In this document: positions 15,090-23,708 of the stretch, one piece after another
Position numbering within the stretch: position 1 is the stretch's first letter
Layout: every line of letters starts with the position of its first letter
Assembly (NCBI RefSeq): GCF_001467535.1
Contig: NZ_LNZC01000006.1
Span: forward strand, 1-64,000
Reading direction: 5' to 3'
From: Legionella worsleiensis
GTDB taxonomy: Bacteria; Pseudomonadota; Gammaproteobacteria; Legionellales; Legionellaceae
DNA: 64,000 nucleotides
Program-made: the position numbers and the translations under genes
The notes under the pieces: model-generated
What the model was told of the DNA's origin: nothing
Databases searched by the model: none
Seen by the model: only the letters and a program-made list of their open reading frames with translations

Positions 15090-17414
15090 TTATAGATCCA
15101 AACTCATGTCTTCTTCATTTTTACTATCATCCGGTTTCTTTGAAGAACTCTTATTATTTAGTAAATTGAAAGCATAACCTAAATTATTATCCTCCTTCGA
15201 TTCATCCATAATAGGGGAAATATCCTTAGGTTTAGTTCCAAGTTTATCCAACATCTTCCTCGAGGAAGAGGGGGACTCTGTATTATTTTGTTGTAAAGCA
15301 TCGGCGTGTGAAGAGGTATAGGCATTCCACAACTCTTGATACAGCTTACAGGTATTCATTAATTGAGTATGAGTTCCTTGTGCTATAGCGCGCCCCTCAT
15401 CAATAACAATAATTTTATCAACGAATTGAGCCTCAGTTAATTTATGAGTAATCATTAAGGTGGTCTTACCATCACACGCTTTAGAAATAGATTGCAGAAC
15501 CTTAGTTGCAGAATGACTGTCAAAGGGAGCTGTAATTTCATCTAAAAGTCGAATAGGGCTATTTTTTAGTAACCCTCTTAATATGGCTACTTTTTGTTGT
15601 TGTCCACCAGATAAGGTCTTACCATTTTCACCAACGTCTGTATCTAAAACATTATCTTCAATAGTGTCTGTATCCAATACCTCCATTTTCGAATCGGAGT
15701 TATTTTCATCGTCACTATCAGATACTTTTTTCTCAAGCTCCGGATCAATTTTTAACGACTGAAGAAAATCATCCAAATTAGCAAATCGAGCAAGTTCCCA
15801 AATCATTTCATCAGTCACTTCCTCGGGGTGTAATGCACCAAAACGAATATTATCTCGGAGTGTTCCTTTGAATAAATTAGGATTTTGCCCTAATAATGCA
15901 ATATTTGATCGCAAAGAATTCAAACTTAGCTCGGAAATATCTTGCCCATTAATTTTTATGCTTCCACTTGATGGATTATAAAATCGATACAGCAAATTGA
16001 AAATGGTTGTTTTACCAGCGCCACTTCGACTAACAAAAGCTACTTTTTCACCTGGCTCTATAGTAAATGAGAGATCTTTAAATAAATGCTTCTGTTTTTT
16101 TCCTGGTTTTGGAGGATAACTAAACGAAACATTTTTAAATTCAATGGATGGGGCTTTATTTGAGGTGATATTAAGTGGTTTATCCGGATGTAAATCAACC
16201 ACTTCATCGGGCTTGAGTAATTCCTTAAACACGAACTTTAAATCGGGGTAAGACGCAAATAATCGATTAACGGCGTCGCCAAATCCTGGTAATAATTGAG
16301 AGAGTTGATTTAAGTAAGACACTAGAACCATAAACTCTTCAACGGTGTATTTTCGGGTTTTAACTTGTAGTCCGACATATAAAGCGCCAAGCAACATACT
16401 TAAACGTAATAATGCAATATTCCCATATCCCACTTTAACTGGCAGGTTTGTTGCCTTAATTCTTGCGGTCGTTGCTTTGGTCATTGCTAAATTAATTTCA
16501 TCCATTGTTTCTTGTAGCTTACCAAAATCATGAATGGTCTTATAACGGGCAATAGCGCTATCAAACTTTGTCCATGCTTCATTTCCTAATCTCAACTCCA
16601 CTTCGCATGCATTAATAATTGGTTTTGCAGTAGCTGCACTATAAGCAGTATATAAAACGAGAACAGCGGCAAGGCCTGCTCCTATCTCTATACCATATAG
16701 ATTTGAAAGTACTCCACATGCAATTCCAATTTCCAATATTGTGGGTGCCACTTGGGTTAACAATGGGGTGCTGATGGTACCTAAAGAAAAGCCTTTTTGG
16801 ATCAAATAAATCATATCCGGCATTGGGGTGGTTACATGATAATTAAGTGATTTCTTCAACAAGTGTTCAGTACTTTTTACAATAACGGATTTGATATTAT
16901 TCGCAGTCACCGGAACCAAAATTTGGTCGCGAATTTTTGGAAGTAATTGGGATACACTATAGGCTGAAACAAGGAAAGAGATAAGCGCAGCACGAGAAAA
17001 TTCAACACCCATGATGGTTGTAGATTCTTCATCAGTCATTAATAATTCGACCGCTTTACCAAATAAATAGGGAGCTAGAAAATTAAACCCCGTATTTAAT
17101 CCAGTCAGTACACCCGCGGTTGTGATTCTTGGGATGTTTTCTTTTGATAGCACAAAAGAAGCCAGGCCTTTTATGACCTGATAAGGCGAAACCAAATCGG
17201 TTACAGCTATGGTTTGGTTGGGCACCGGGACTTCATTAATTAATTCAATGTCTTCCATGCTATTGCTGTTTAAGTTGATGGGTATTAAATCAGCAGTATC
17301 CTTAGACAGTCCAACAAATGATTCTTCATCTGTTAAGGGAATAGATTGGTCAGTGTCCACAGGTCTAAAGTAGTGTACAACAGCTTGGGATATTTTCTTA
17401 ATCCATTCAAACAT
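15090..17414 (-). CDS. ABC transporter with acidic insertion and long polar C-terminus
   Basis: When read from Met at 17414 (MFEWIKKIS) the protein has 774 aa; the longer frame to 17492 has no good upstream site. After about 85 polar residues comes a six-helix TMD resembling ATM1-type exporters, then an NBD. Walker A is SRSGAGKTT (Ser in place of the usual first Gly), signature LSGGQQQKVAIL, Walker B IRLLDEITAPFD and H-loop ITHKL. A Ser/Asp/Glu-rich insertion of about 45 residues precedes the signature motif. The C-terminal ~70 residues are Lys/Ser/Asp/Glu-rich and end MSLDL. These additions are unusual for a bacterial exporter. Catalytic residues remain, so it is probably an active ATPase. 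Substrate unknown. Confidence 0.75.
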   Translation of the reverse strand: MFEWIKKISQAVVHYFRPVDTDQSIPLTDEESFVGLSKDTADLIPINLNSNSMEDIELINEVPVPNQTIAVTDLVSPYQVIKGLASFVLSKENIPRITTAGVLTGLNTGFNFLAPYLFGKAVELLMTDEESTTIMGVEFSRAALISFLVSAYSVSQLLPKIRDQILVPVTANNIKSVIVKSTEHLLKKSLNYHVTTPMPDMIYLIQKGFSLGTISTPLLTQVAPTILEIGIACGVLSNLYGIEIGAGLAAVLVLYTAYSAATAKPIINACEVELRLGNEAWTKFDSAIARYKTIHDFGKLQETMDEINLAMTKATTARIKATNLPVKVGYGNIALLRLSMLLGALYVGLQVKTRKYTVEEFMVLVSYLNQLSQLLPGFGDAVNRLFASYPDLKFVFKELLKPDEVVDLHPDKPLNITSNKAPSIEFKNVSFSYPPKPGKKQKHLFKDLSFTIEPGEKVAFVSRSGAGKTTIFNLLYRFYNPSSGSIKINGQDISELSLNSLRSNIALLGQNPNLFKGTLRDNIRFGALHPEEVTDEMIWELARFANLDDFLQSLKIDPELEKKVSDSDDENNSDSKMEVLDTDTIEDNVLDTDVGENGKTLSGGQQQKVAILRGLLKNSPIRLLDEITAPFDSHSATKVLQSISKACDGKTTLMITHKLTEAQFVDKIIVIDEGRAIAQGTHTQLMNTCKLYQELWNAYTSSHADALQQNNTESPSSSRKMLDKLGTKPKDISPIMDESKEDNNLGYAFNLLNNKSSSKKPDDSKNEEDMSLDL

Positions 17415-17634
17415 GGGCTTTCTCACAATTAAGATTTCTTGGCGGACAACAAAAACGATGGTGGTCATCTGCGGATCACCATGATATCCCAATATACGTT
17501 ATGCATCAATAATAATCGTTTTGATTGTTGGGAGAATGGGTTCATTTTGTTTTACCTGCAAATTCTGTAACTTTAGAAATATTGAATTGATTTTTCATGA
17601 GCTTTTGTCATGATAATAGAAAAATGGATAGGTG

Positions 17635-18618
17635 ATGAGAAACACAAAGCAATTTTTAGCAGGGCTTGTCTGCTATTTCTTCTTAGTCCTGCCAGCTTGG
17701 GCGTTGATTCAGGATGACGAACTGGTGATGGAAAATACAAGAATAGCATTTAATGAAGGGATGCCAGCGGACAAGGCATTGAAATCTACCATTGAGTTAG
17801 AAGAATTGATCCAGGCCAGTTTAAATGGGAAAACTATTGAAGTGCCAATCTCAATGCTAAGGCCTTCTCAATTAAGAATGTCAAAGATCCTTGTTGCAGA
17901 AAAAGTTAAAAAAGGGCGTGATGTCTTACAAAAGGACGTTATACCTGTTTTCTTAATGACGGACACTGTCACAGTAGCTGGTGAAACCAAACCCATCATT
18001 ACTTTTCGATTAATTGATAAGCATCATACAACCTTAGCGGCCATTGAGCTGAAAGCAATGATTTCACGGATTTCGATCAAATCAGATTATCGCCAAGAGG
18101 AGGAGCCTCTTAAGATAGCCATCGCCAAAAATGAAGCCTATCTAAAAGATTTGGATGGGAATGATGGAAAATTGCTCAATTCTTTCAGCGATATGGTCAA
18201 TGATGACTTGCGTTATCTTGCAGCAATTAGCATCAAGTGCGAAAAGAAGCCAGATTCTGCTGAATCAAAATCTGTGAATCCATATTGGGTCAAGGTGGGC
18301 ACAAAGGCCCCGCTTGCGCCGCCTTTTATTGAGTTCCGCATGTCAAATGAAATGCGGGCAGCCGGCATTCGTTTTAACGGGAATGATAAACTGAGTATCG
18401 TTAAAGCCAACGAGGCGGCGCGTAAGCTTTTTGCTAGATTCCCTAAGAAATTTATGACCGACGACGATTATCAAAAAATGCACTTTATAGAAAAAAGTCC
18501 ATTCGAGGGCAGGGACCTTGAAATTCTCACGCAAGAGGATTTGGATCTTGCGAGGGATTGGTGGGGTGAAGAAAACAACACCAATTGGCGTTTAGCGTGT
18601 TCTGAGTTGAAGCGATGA
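17635..18618 (+). CDS. Exported ParB-like (ParBc_2-type) protein
   Basis: A protein of 327 aa from the ATG at 17635 (a GTG lies one codon earlier). Residues 1-25 (NTKQFLAGLVCYFFLVLPAWA) form a clear signal peptide. Residues ~60-140 resemble the putative ParB-like nuclease family: VPISMLRPSQLRMSKILVAEKV recalls the ParB box I, and ITFRLIDKHHTTLAAIE carries the DKHH element of the periplasmic or secreted subgroup. The C-terminal half (~150-327) is charged and not recognised. It stands alone on the plus strand between two minus-strand genes. If nucleolytic it would act outside the cytoplasm; neither activity nor target is visible. Confidence 0.55.
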   Translation: MRNTKQFLAGLVCYFFLVLPAWALIQDDELVMENTRIAFNEGMPADKALKSTIELEELIQASLNGKTIEVPISMLRPSQLRMSKILVAEKVKKGRDVLQKDVIPVFLMTDTVTVAGETKPIITFRLIDKHHTTLAAIELKAMISRISIKSDYRQEEEPLKIAIAKNEAYLKDLDGNDGKLLNSFSDMVNDDLRYLAAISIKCEKKPDSAESKSVNPYWVKVGTKAPLAPPFIEFRMSNEMRAAGIRFNGNDKLSIVKANEAARKLFARFPKKFMTDDDYQKMHFIEKSPFEGRDLEILTQEDLDLARDWWGEENNTNWRLACSELKR

Positions 18619-18737
18619 AGTGTGGGTTATCCCGGCTGTTTTTGCCAACAATGATAAAATATCTGAAAAACGCCAGAATCATCACGCCCTATACCATGAG
18701 TCAATGGTTTATAATCAGGACGCTCTTTATTAATTAA

Positions 18738-19337
18738 CTAATAAAATACTTTAGCTCCATTCTTTACCCAACCTATTATTTGAAACATTGATGCCGATTC
18801 AAATCGAATTTGTGGCCAGTCTGGATTGATAGGTGAGCATATAAACGTATTATCTTCAGAGCTTATTTTTCTAAATAAGTTTTCTTCTGTAGCTTTAATA
18901 TGAATCAGCACTAAATCGCAATGGTTTTGTTTTTCTTTACAAAAAGTAACTAGGTCACCCATATTATAAATAGGGAACATGCTTTTATCATGCACGATAA
19001 ATGCAAAATCTTCATGAGTTATGTTGTCTTGAATTGATGAAGGTATTGGGAGATAACCTTCAATTTTAGATGAAACATTGATTATAGGGATCGTTTGGAA
19101 GGGATGATCCTTCATAGGTTTGTGGTCAATATCTAAAAATAATAACCATGTTGGAGAAACACCCAATGCATTACCGAGCATCTCTGCATCTTTAAACCTG
19201 GGCGTTCTTGTTCCTCTTTCCCAATTACTGATTCGTTGCGCTGAAAAACCAGTAACTTCGGCCAATTGCACGGCGGTTAGTTTTTTGTTTTTTCGCGCCT
19301 CTTTAATTCTTAACCCTATTTTTAATTTTATATCCAT
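18738..19337 (-). CDS. CI-like repressor with HTH and S24 peptidase domain
   Basis: A 199-aa protein from the ATG at 19337, which has AAGG about 7 nt upstream; a TTG five codons earlier overlaps that site. Residues ~1-65 form an HTH_3 domain (RIKEARKNKKLTAVQLAEVTGFSAQRISNWERGTRTPRF). Residues ~100-199 form a LexA/UmuD-like S24 domain with Ser in VHDKSMFPIYNMGDLV and a candidate Lys in DLVLIHIK. No clear Ala-Gly autocleavage site is seen between them. It is divergent from the small HTH-excisionase-integrase run and likely controls it through the palindromes at 19354-19390, keeping the island quiescent until DNA damage. Confidence 0.8.
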   Translation of the reverse strand: MDIKLKIGLRIKEARKNKKLTAVQLAEVTGFSAQRISNWERGTRTPRFKDAEMLGNALGVSPTWLLFLDIDHKPMKDHPFQTIPIINVSSKIEGYLPIPSSIQDNITHEDFAFIVHDKSMFPIYNMGDLVTFCKEKQNHCDLVLIHIKATEENLFRKISSEDNTFICSPINPDWPQIRFESASMFQIIGWVKNGAKVFY

Positions 19338-19353
19338 ATAAAAACCTTGCAAA

Positions 19354-19390
19354 ATAAACTTAATTGTTTATTATAAACGTTATCGTTTAT
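19354..19390. promoter_or_regulatory. Two perfect 18-bp palindromic operators
   Basis: ATAAACTTAATTGTTTAT (19354-19371) and ATAAACGTTATCGTTTAT (19373-19390) share identical ATAAAC/GTTTAT half-sites with a 6-bp centre. They lie just upstream of the S24 repressor gene in the divergent region. A further GTTTAT half-site lies at 19415-19420. Binding by the neighbouring repressor is inferred. Confidence 0.65.
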
Positions 19391-19534
19391 ATTTGTGTGT
19401 AATGTTTACCTAGCGTTTATTATACACATAAGTTGAATGAACAGTAACAAATAAACAAACCGATTTAGATAAAAAAATATGTTTAGGCGTTTTCTGTAGC
19501 TATCTACAGAATAAGTTGAAAAGGAGTATTCGTT

Positions 19535-19789
19535 GTGGAAAATAACTTTAGGCTACAAATCTGTAAGAACATCATTAATTATCTATTAGAGTCAACAAAC
19601 TACAGTCTTAAAAACATTGCTGATTTATTGCATTGTTCGATAAGACAATTACGCACAATATATTTTGATGAATTAATGCCTGCTAATGTTTCATTTGAAC
19701 GTGAACTTGTAAGGCTTTATCTTTTGATTCTCGAAATTAATATCCATAAACAACATGAGGGGTTGGCTTATAACTGGGGTTGCTTATGA
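19535..19789 (+). CDS. Small HTH protein of the integration module
   Basis: An 84-aa protein starting with GTG at 19535 behind AAGGAG. The segment YSLKNIADLLHCSIRQLRTIYFDELMP is a helix-turn-helix, followed by a long amphipathic helix (FERELVRLYLLILEINIHK). Its stop codon overlaps the ATG of the excisionase gene (ATGA at 19786-19789), so it belongs to the same operon. It may be a transfer or excision activator of the island. It resembles the 71-aa protein at 11299 in size and layout. Confidence 0.6.
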   Translation: MENNFRLQICKNIINYLLESTNYSLKNIADLLHCSIRQLRTIYFDELMPANVSFERELVRLYLLILEINIHKQHEGLAYNWGCL

Positions 19790-20079
19790 ATACTTTTAAT
19801 ATTGAAGAAGCTTCAGAATTTCTTGGAGCCCACAGGGAAACTATCCGTCGAATGGCTGCATCTGGTGAACTTCCAGCTGTAAAGATAGGTAGGGGTTGGA
19901 TATTTTTAGAGCAAGATCTTGTGATGTACATAAGAAACAAGTACTCTACTTGCGATGCATCGCAGGGTGTCAATAGAAGGAGTATTGATATATGGCACTC
20001 TACAAAAGAGATGGGGTCTGGTGGACAGACATTTTCCACAAAGGAAAGCGCGTACGCAAAAGCACTGGGACGACGATAA
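19786..20079 (+). CDS. Excisionase-like MerR/HTH_17 DNA-binding protein
   Basis: A 97-aa protein from the ATG at 19786, which overlaps the previous stop codon (a TTG two codons earlier is also open). FNIEEASEFLGAHRETIRRMAASGELPAVKIGRGWIFLEQDLVMYIRN is the excisionase-family winged-helix motif, in which a helix-turn-helix is followed by the IGRGWxF wing. The C-terminus is polar and overlaps the start of the integrase gene by 88 bp in another frame. Such proteins bend att DNA and direct the recombinase to excision. Position before a tyrosine recombinase supports the assignment. Confidence 0.75.
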   Translation: MNTFNIEEASEFLGAHRETIRRMAASGELPAVKIGRGWIFLEQDLVMYIRNKYSTCDASQGVNRRSIDIWHSTKEMGSGGQTFSTKESAYAKALGRR

Positions 20080-20987
20080 GGCAAGATGCGCAGCGTTTTC
20101 ATGATCAACTTAAAAATGAATTGTGGAATGAAAAGATAGTAAATTCTATTCCCAATAAATTATGGATGGATGCAGTGATTCGATGGCTGGAAGAATCAGC
20201 ACATAAACGTAGTCTGGAAACAGATAAGATTCATTTATCTTGGCTTGATCCTTATCTAAAAAAGTATTTATTGGCTGATATTGACAGCAATTTAATCGAA
20301 TCAATTGCAAAGAAAAAAGAAAAAGCAGGTGTTACGCTTTCTACAGTCAATCGAGTGTTGGAAGTTCTTCGTGCTATTTTAACTCGTGCCCATAAAGAGT
20401 GGGGATGGTTGGAAAGCATGCCACTGATTCGTATGAGGAGAGTAGAGAATAGACGAATACGCTGGTTAACAAAAGAAGAGGTTACACGGTTGTTAAAAGA
20501 GTTACCATCGCATTTGAAAGATATGGCTGCGTTTACTTTAGCAACAGGTTTACGCGAATCGAATGTCACTCAATTGAAATGGACTCAGATTAATTTGGAA
20601 AAAGGGCATGCCCTTATTCATCCAGAAGAATCGAAAACCAACCGAGCTATTCCTGTTCCTTTAAATAAGCAGGCTATTTCGATTATTTCTTCTCAGAAGG
20701 GTAATAACCCTATATATGTTTTTACATATCAGGGAAAGCCTGTAACTCGCTGTAATAATCATGCATGGCAGAAGGCTTTGGCAAGAGCTGGAATAGAGAA
20801 TTTTCGCTGGCATGATTTACGTCATACCTGGGCTAGTTGGCATGTGCAAAACGGTACAGCTTTACATGAGTTACAACAACTTGGAGGCTGGTCAAATTAT
20901 GAGATGGTTTTACGTTATGCACATCTCTCAAGTGAGCACCTGAAAGTGGCGGCAGAACGAATTCATGACACGTTTATGCCACAGTAA
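19992..20987 (+). CDS. Tyrosine recombinase / phage-type integrase
   Basis: A 331-aa site-specific recombinase. The N-terminal ~50 residues (YKRDGVWWTDIFHKGKRVRKSTGT) resemble an arm-binding domain, followed by the SAM-like core-binding domain (~55-150) and the catalytic domain. Catalytic Arg lies in ATGLRESN, His-x-x-Arg in WHDLRHTWASWH, the Trp in GGW and the nucleophile Tyr in MVLRYAHLS. All active-site elements are intact. It ends 45 bp before the 3' end of tRNA-Arg, a usual attachment site for such enzymes. It overlaps the excisionase gene by 88 bp, so production of the two is linked. Confidence 0.9.
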   Translation: MALYKRDGVWWTDIFHKGKRVRKSTGTTIRQDAQRFHDQLKNELWNEKIVNSIPNKLWMDAVIRWLEESAHKRSLETDKIHLSWLDPYLKKYLLADIDSNLIESIAKKKEKAGVTLSTVNRVLEVLRAILTRAHKEWGWLESMPLIRMRRVENRRIRWLTKEEVTRLLKELPSHLKDMAAFTLATGLRESNVTQLKWTQINLEKGHALIHPEESKTNRAIPVPLNKQAISIISSQKGNNPIYVFTYQGKPVTRCNNHAWQKALARAGIENFRWHDLRHTWASWHVQNGTALHELQQLGGWSNYEMVLRYAHLSSEHLKVAAERIHDTFMPQ

Positions 20988-21032
20988 ATGGGTTTTAGTG
21001 ACACAATTTGGAGCTAAGTCCTTGATTTTAAA

Positions 21033-21109
21033 TGGTGCGCTCGGAGGGACTCGAACCCCCGACACCTTGGTTCGAAGCCAAGTACTCTATCCAGCTGAGC
21101 TACGAGCGC
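21033..21109 (-). tRNA. tRNA-Arg (anticodon TCG)
   Basis: The minus strand gives GCGCTCGTAGCTCAGCTGGA as the acceptor and D arm, an anticodon stem CTTGG/CCAAG with loop CTTCGAA (anticodon TCG), the T arm GGGGGTTCGAGTCCC and a fully encoded ACCA end. It is 77 nt long. Its 3' end faces the integrase gene, making it the probable attB/attR of the island to the left. Confidence 0.95.
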
Positions 21110-21169
21110 AATGGGTTTTTAATCGTGGTTTTTATTTATTTTGGCCTGAATTTGACGTAATGACCAAAA

Positions 21170-21245
21170 TGGTGGGCCGTATAGGATTCGAACCTATGAC
21201 ACAGAGGTTAAAAGCCTCCTGCTCTACCAACTGAGCTAACGGCCC
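21170..21245 (-). tRNA. tRNA-Lys (anticodon TTT), copy 1
   Basis: 76 nt on the minus strand: GGGCCGTTAGCTCAGTTGGT, anticodon loop CTTTTAA (TTT), T arm ATAGGTTCGAATCCTAT and encoded ACCA. The second copy at 21299-21374 is the same over its whole length. Confidence 0.95.
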
Positions 21246-21298
21246 ATTACAGGGTAATTCTTTTCTTTAAGTACTGTGTTGGTATCAGTTTATAAAAC

Positions 21299-21374
21299 TG
21301 GTGGGCCGTATAGGATTCGAACCTATGACACAGAGGTTAAAAGCCTCCTGCTCTACCAACTGAGCTAACGGCCC
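21299..21374 (-). tRNA. tRNA-Lys (anticodon TTT), copy 2
   Basis: 76 nt on the minus strand, identical to the copy at 21170-21245, with a 53-bp spacer between them. The Lys-Lys-Arg genes probably form one transcript reading leftwards. Confidence 0.95.
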
Positions 21375-21536
21375 TAAAGAGGCTGAAATCATACCGGATT
21401 AACATAAAATTTCAAGTGTTTTATTGATTATTTTTGAGTTGAAGTGGCTTTTTTTGATAATTATTATTAATGAAGTGCATTTTCTTATTCTAATTAAGTT
21501 GATTGAACGATCAGTCAGCTGAATCAGGAGAGGCAT

Positions 21537-23543
21537 TTAGTTAGAAAGGGTGTTGCCTTGGTCTTCTGAATTTAACGGTGAGTCTTCCGTGGAATCTGGG
21601 GAATGTATTTCTTGCAGTGTTTGTTTAACCCTTAGGGTCGAATTCTTGGGTTGAATCTTAATATCAAGGATTGCTTTATTGGCTGCGTCTCTGATGTAGC
21701 TGATGCCGCTGGTGATAAACGCTGTTAGCGGTTTCAAACCGAAGCTGTTTTTTATTGCAAATCCGGTTCCTTGCATAGTGTATGCCAGGGCACAAAGCAG
21801 GTATTTTAAGGGGTCAGAACCTAGAGGCTCAATAATTTCATTTATTCTTCTACCGAACTCCTCTATGGCAAATCCTAGTGTAAATAATGCGCCACCACCA
21901 ATGTAGCCCAGATTTCCAGCAAAGGAGATTACTTCTTTAAGCAGACTCAGTACTGCGTGAATAACGGTGGATAACAGCGCTCGAGTGATACCAGGGTCTA
22001 CAATTTCAAAATGACGCTGATGACGTGCTAAAAGGTCTCTAAGCATCAGTGCTAGTTCAGATGAACTTGCTTCCTGTACCATTTGTTTGTAATGCTTTTC
22101 CAATATGTCTAATAAGCGAAAGTATTTTTCATCGTCACAGAGATTTTCATGCTCAATTAGCGTATTAATTCTTTGGAGTATATCGCTTGCTCGCCAATCT
22201 TTTGATCTTTTAGCAAAGAATTTTATGGACGGTTTTTCTCGTTGGTATTGTAGCGCCAGTCGATAGCTTTGTTGTTCCAGGGATGCCAGTTTGTTGGGTA
22301 ATTTTTGTTTGATTAAATCGTTGGTTATAAAATTAGGAAATAATTGTGTCAGGGTGAGACAAGGCTCTAAAGTATATGTTCCTCCTGGAGCACCTACAGA
22401 TAAAACACCGTTTTCTTCACGTATTTCTCGAGATTCTAATCGAAGAAAGAGTTTCTCATTCTCTGTTTTTAAGCGGTGCAGTTCTTTTTCAATCTGCTCT
22501 TGGGTTGAGCTACTGTCTTCCGGGAAGCGGAGGTCAAATTGATTCTGTTCGAATAAGTAGTTAAATACTTTAGGATAAGTGATTTTAAAAAGCTCACGTT
22601 CCAATTGATTAATAAAAAATTCCGGGTTTTTAACATAAAGATTAAGATGGTTGTTTAATCTTCTTTGCACCCTTGGTACAGGAATCCCATCATGCGCACG
22701 CATCTCCTTCCCTGATTGCAAGTAGGCATCACGTTTTTCATGTAAGGTACTGAATAATTGAAGTAACTCTGATGCCGAGTTAATTGGCGGAATATCATGA
22801 GCCGCTTTGTAGTGGTCTTGGTAAACAATCTGAGGAATTCGAGCTTCAGTGAAGGTTGTGCCGTGTTCAGTTAAAAATTGATGTAATGAATACCAGAGAA
22901 TTTCAGGTGCGGCATTCATTTCGTCACTTTTAATTTTTGTAGCATCGGAATGATTACCGTACATAGGTAAGATGGATACTTGGGTCTTTTCTGGCGATTG
23001 GATGATGATACGAGACATATCCTGTGGCTTAAAATCACGGCGCCTTTCATCCATTTGCAATACAGCGACGTAATTTTTAACGTTATCAGGTATAACGCGT
23101 CCATCCATGGAGCCTTTTTTGCCCATTCCAGCAACTGGATCCATGAGAAAGAGGTTTAAATTGATTTTTTGCAGCTGATTTAGGAGTTTTTTATTGGTAC
23201 TAATAAGCTCTTTGCCACGTCGAGATAAAATGCGTTCCTTTCTCAACAAAGCCAACTCAACCCGCTTTAGGTTATTGGCAATGTATGTGGACGCTATAGC
23301 ACCACGACTGTAGCCCGTAAGATTAATTTCATGGGCATCCTCAGGTTGCGTTTGCAGCCATTTGATGATTTGATTCGTAGCGTTATTAGCAAGACTTCTG
23401 ACCTCCGTCCCCAACAATCCAGGACCATCGATACAGATGGTATCCTGCGTGTTAGAACAGGCATTATAAAACTGGGTAATAATGTTGTTTGTTTGTCGTC
23501 GATTTTCGCCAGTTCCATAGCAAAATACAGTGAGTGTTGTCAT
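21537..23543 (-). CDS. DUF2235-like alpha/beta-hydrolase protein, possible secreted effector
   Basis: A 668-aa protein. The N-terminus (TLTVFCYGTGENRRQTN, then ICIDGPGLLGTEVR) and the nucleophile elbow INLTGYSRGAIASTYIANNL (~75-94, G-x-S-x-G) match the DUF2235-type alpha/beta hydrolases that include T6SS phospholipases. A later NLFLMDPVAGMGKKGSM segment (~130) could supply the acid. The middle is helical and charged. Hydrophobic segments lie at ~540-610 (GNLGYIGGGALFTLGFAIEEFG, LKYLLCALAYTMQGTGFAI). The C-terminus is polar with Ser/Asp/Glu. No signal peptide is present, so any export would use a specialised route such as Dot/Icm. Lipase activity and secretion are inference. Confidence 0.6.
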   Translation of the reverse strand: MTTLTVFCYGTGENRRQTNNIITQFYNACSNTQDTICIDGPGLLGTEVRSLANNATNQIIKWLQTQPEDAHEINLTGYSRGAIASTYIANNLKRVELALLRKERILSRRGKELISTNKKLLNQLQKINLNLFLMDPVAGMGKKGSMDGRVIPDNVKNYVAVLQMDERRRDFKPQDMSRIIIQSPEKTQVSILPMYGNHSDATKIKSDEMNAAPEILWYSLHQFLTEHGTTFTEARIPQIVYQDHYKAAHDIPPINSASELLQLFSTLHEKRDAYLQSGKEMRAHDGIPVPRVQRRLNNHLNLYVKNPEFFINQLERELFKITYPKVFNYLFEQNQFDLRFPEDSSSTQEQIEKELHRLKTENEKLFLRLESREIREENGVLSVGAPGGTYTLEPCLTLTQLFPNFITNDLIKQKLPNKLASLEQQSYRLALQYQREKPSIKFFAKRSKDWRASDILQRINTLIEHENLCDDEKYFRLLDILEKHYKQMVQEASSSELALMLRDLLARHQRHFEIVDPGITRALLSTVIHAVLSLLKEVISFAGNLGYIGGGALFTLGFAIEEFGRRINEIIEPLGSDPLKYLLCALAYTMQGTGFAIKNSFGLKPLTAFITSGISYIRDAANKAILDIKIQPKNSTLRVKQTLQEIHSPDSTEDSPLNSEDQGNTLSN

Positions 23544-23708
23544 TGTATGCTCTTAAAATAATCTAATTTTATTATAGCTGTAAATTCTGAAGGTTTTATT
23601 AGCTTAAGTTGTAGGGGGTGTAATTTTTTTATACGAATACTCAAGATGTAAAGCGGGAGTACGTGAGGTATTTTTGGGAATATATTTCAGGTTAGGGGGA
23701 GGAGTTTC

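Noticed and set aside
20965-21234. Open frame across the tRNA genes
   Set aside because: It reads through tRNA-Arg and tRNA-Lys in antisense and ends in their sequences; it is a by-product of tRNA composition.
21170-21374. Duplicate tRNA-Lys as att repeats of an island
   Set aside because: Both copies are complete, closely spaced and identical, which is a normal tandem tRNA duplication; there is no integrase gene between them.
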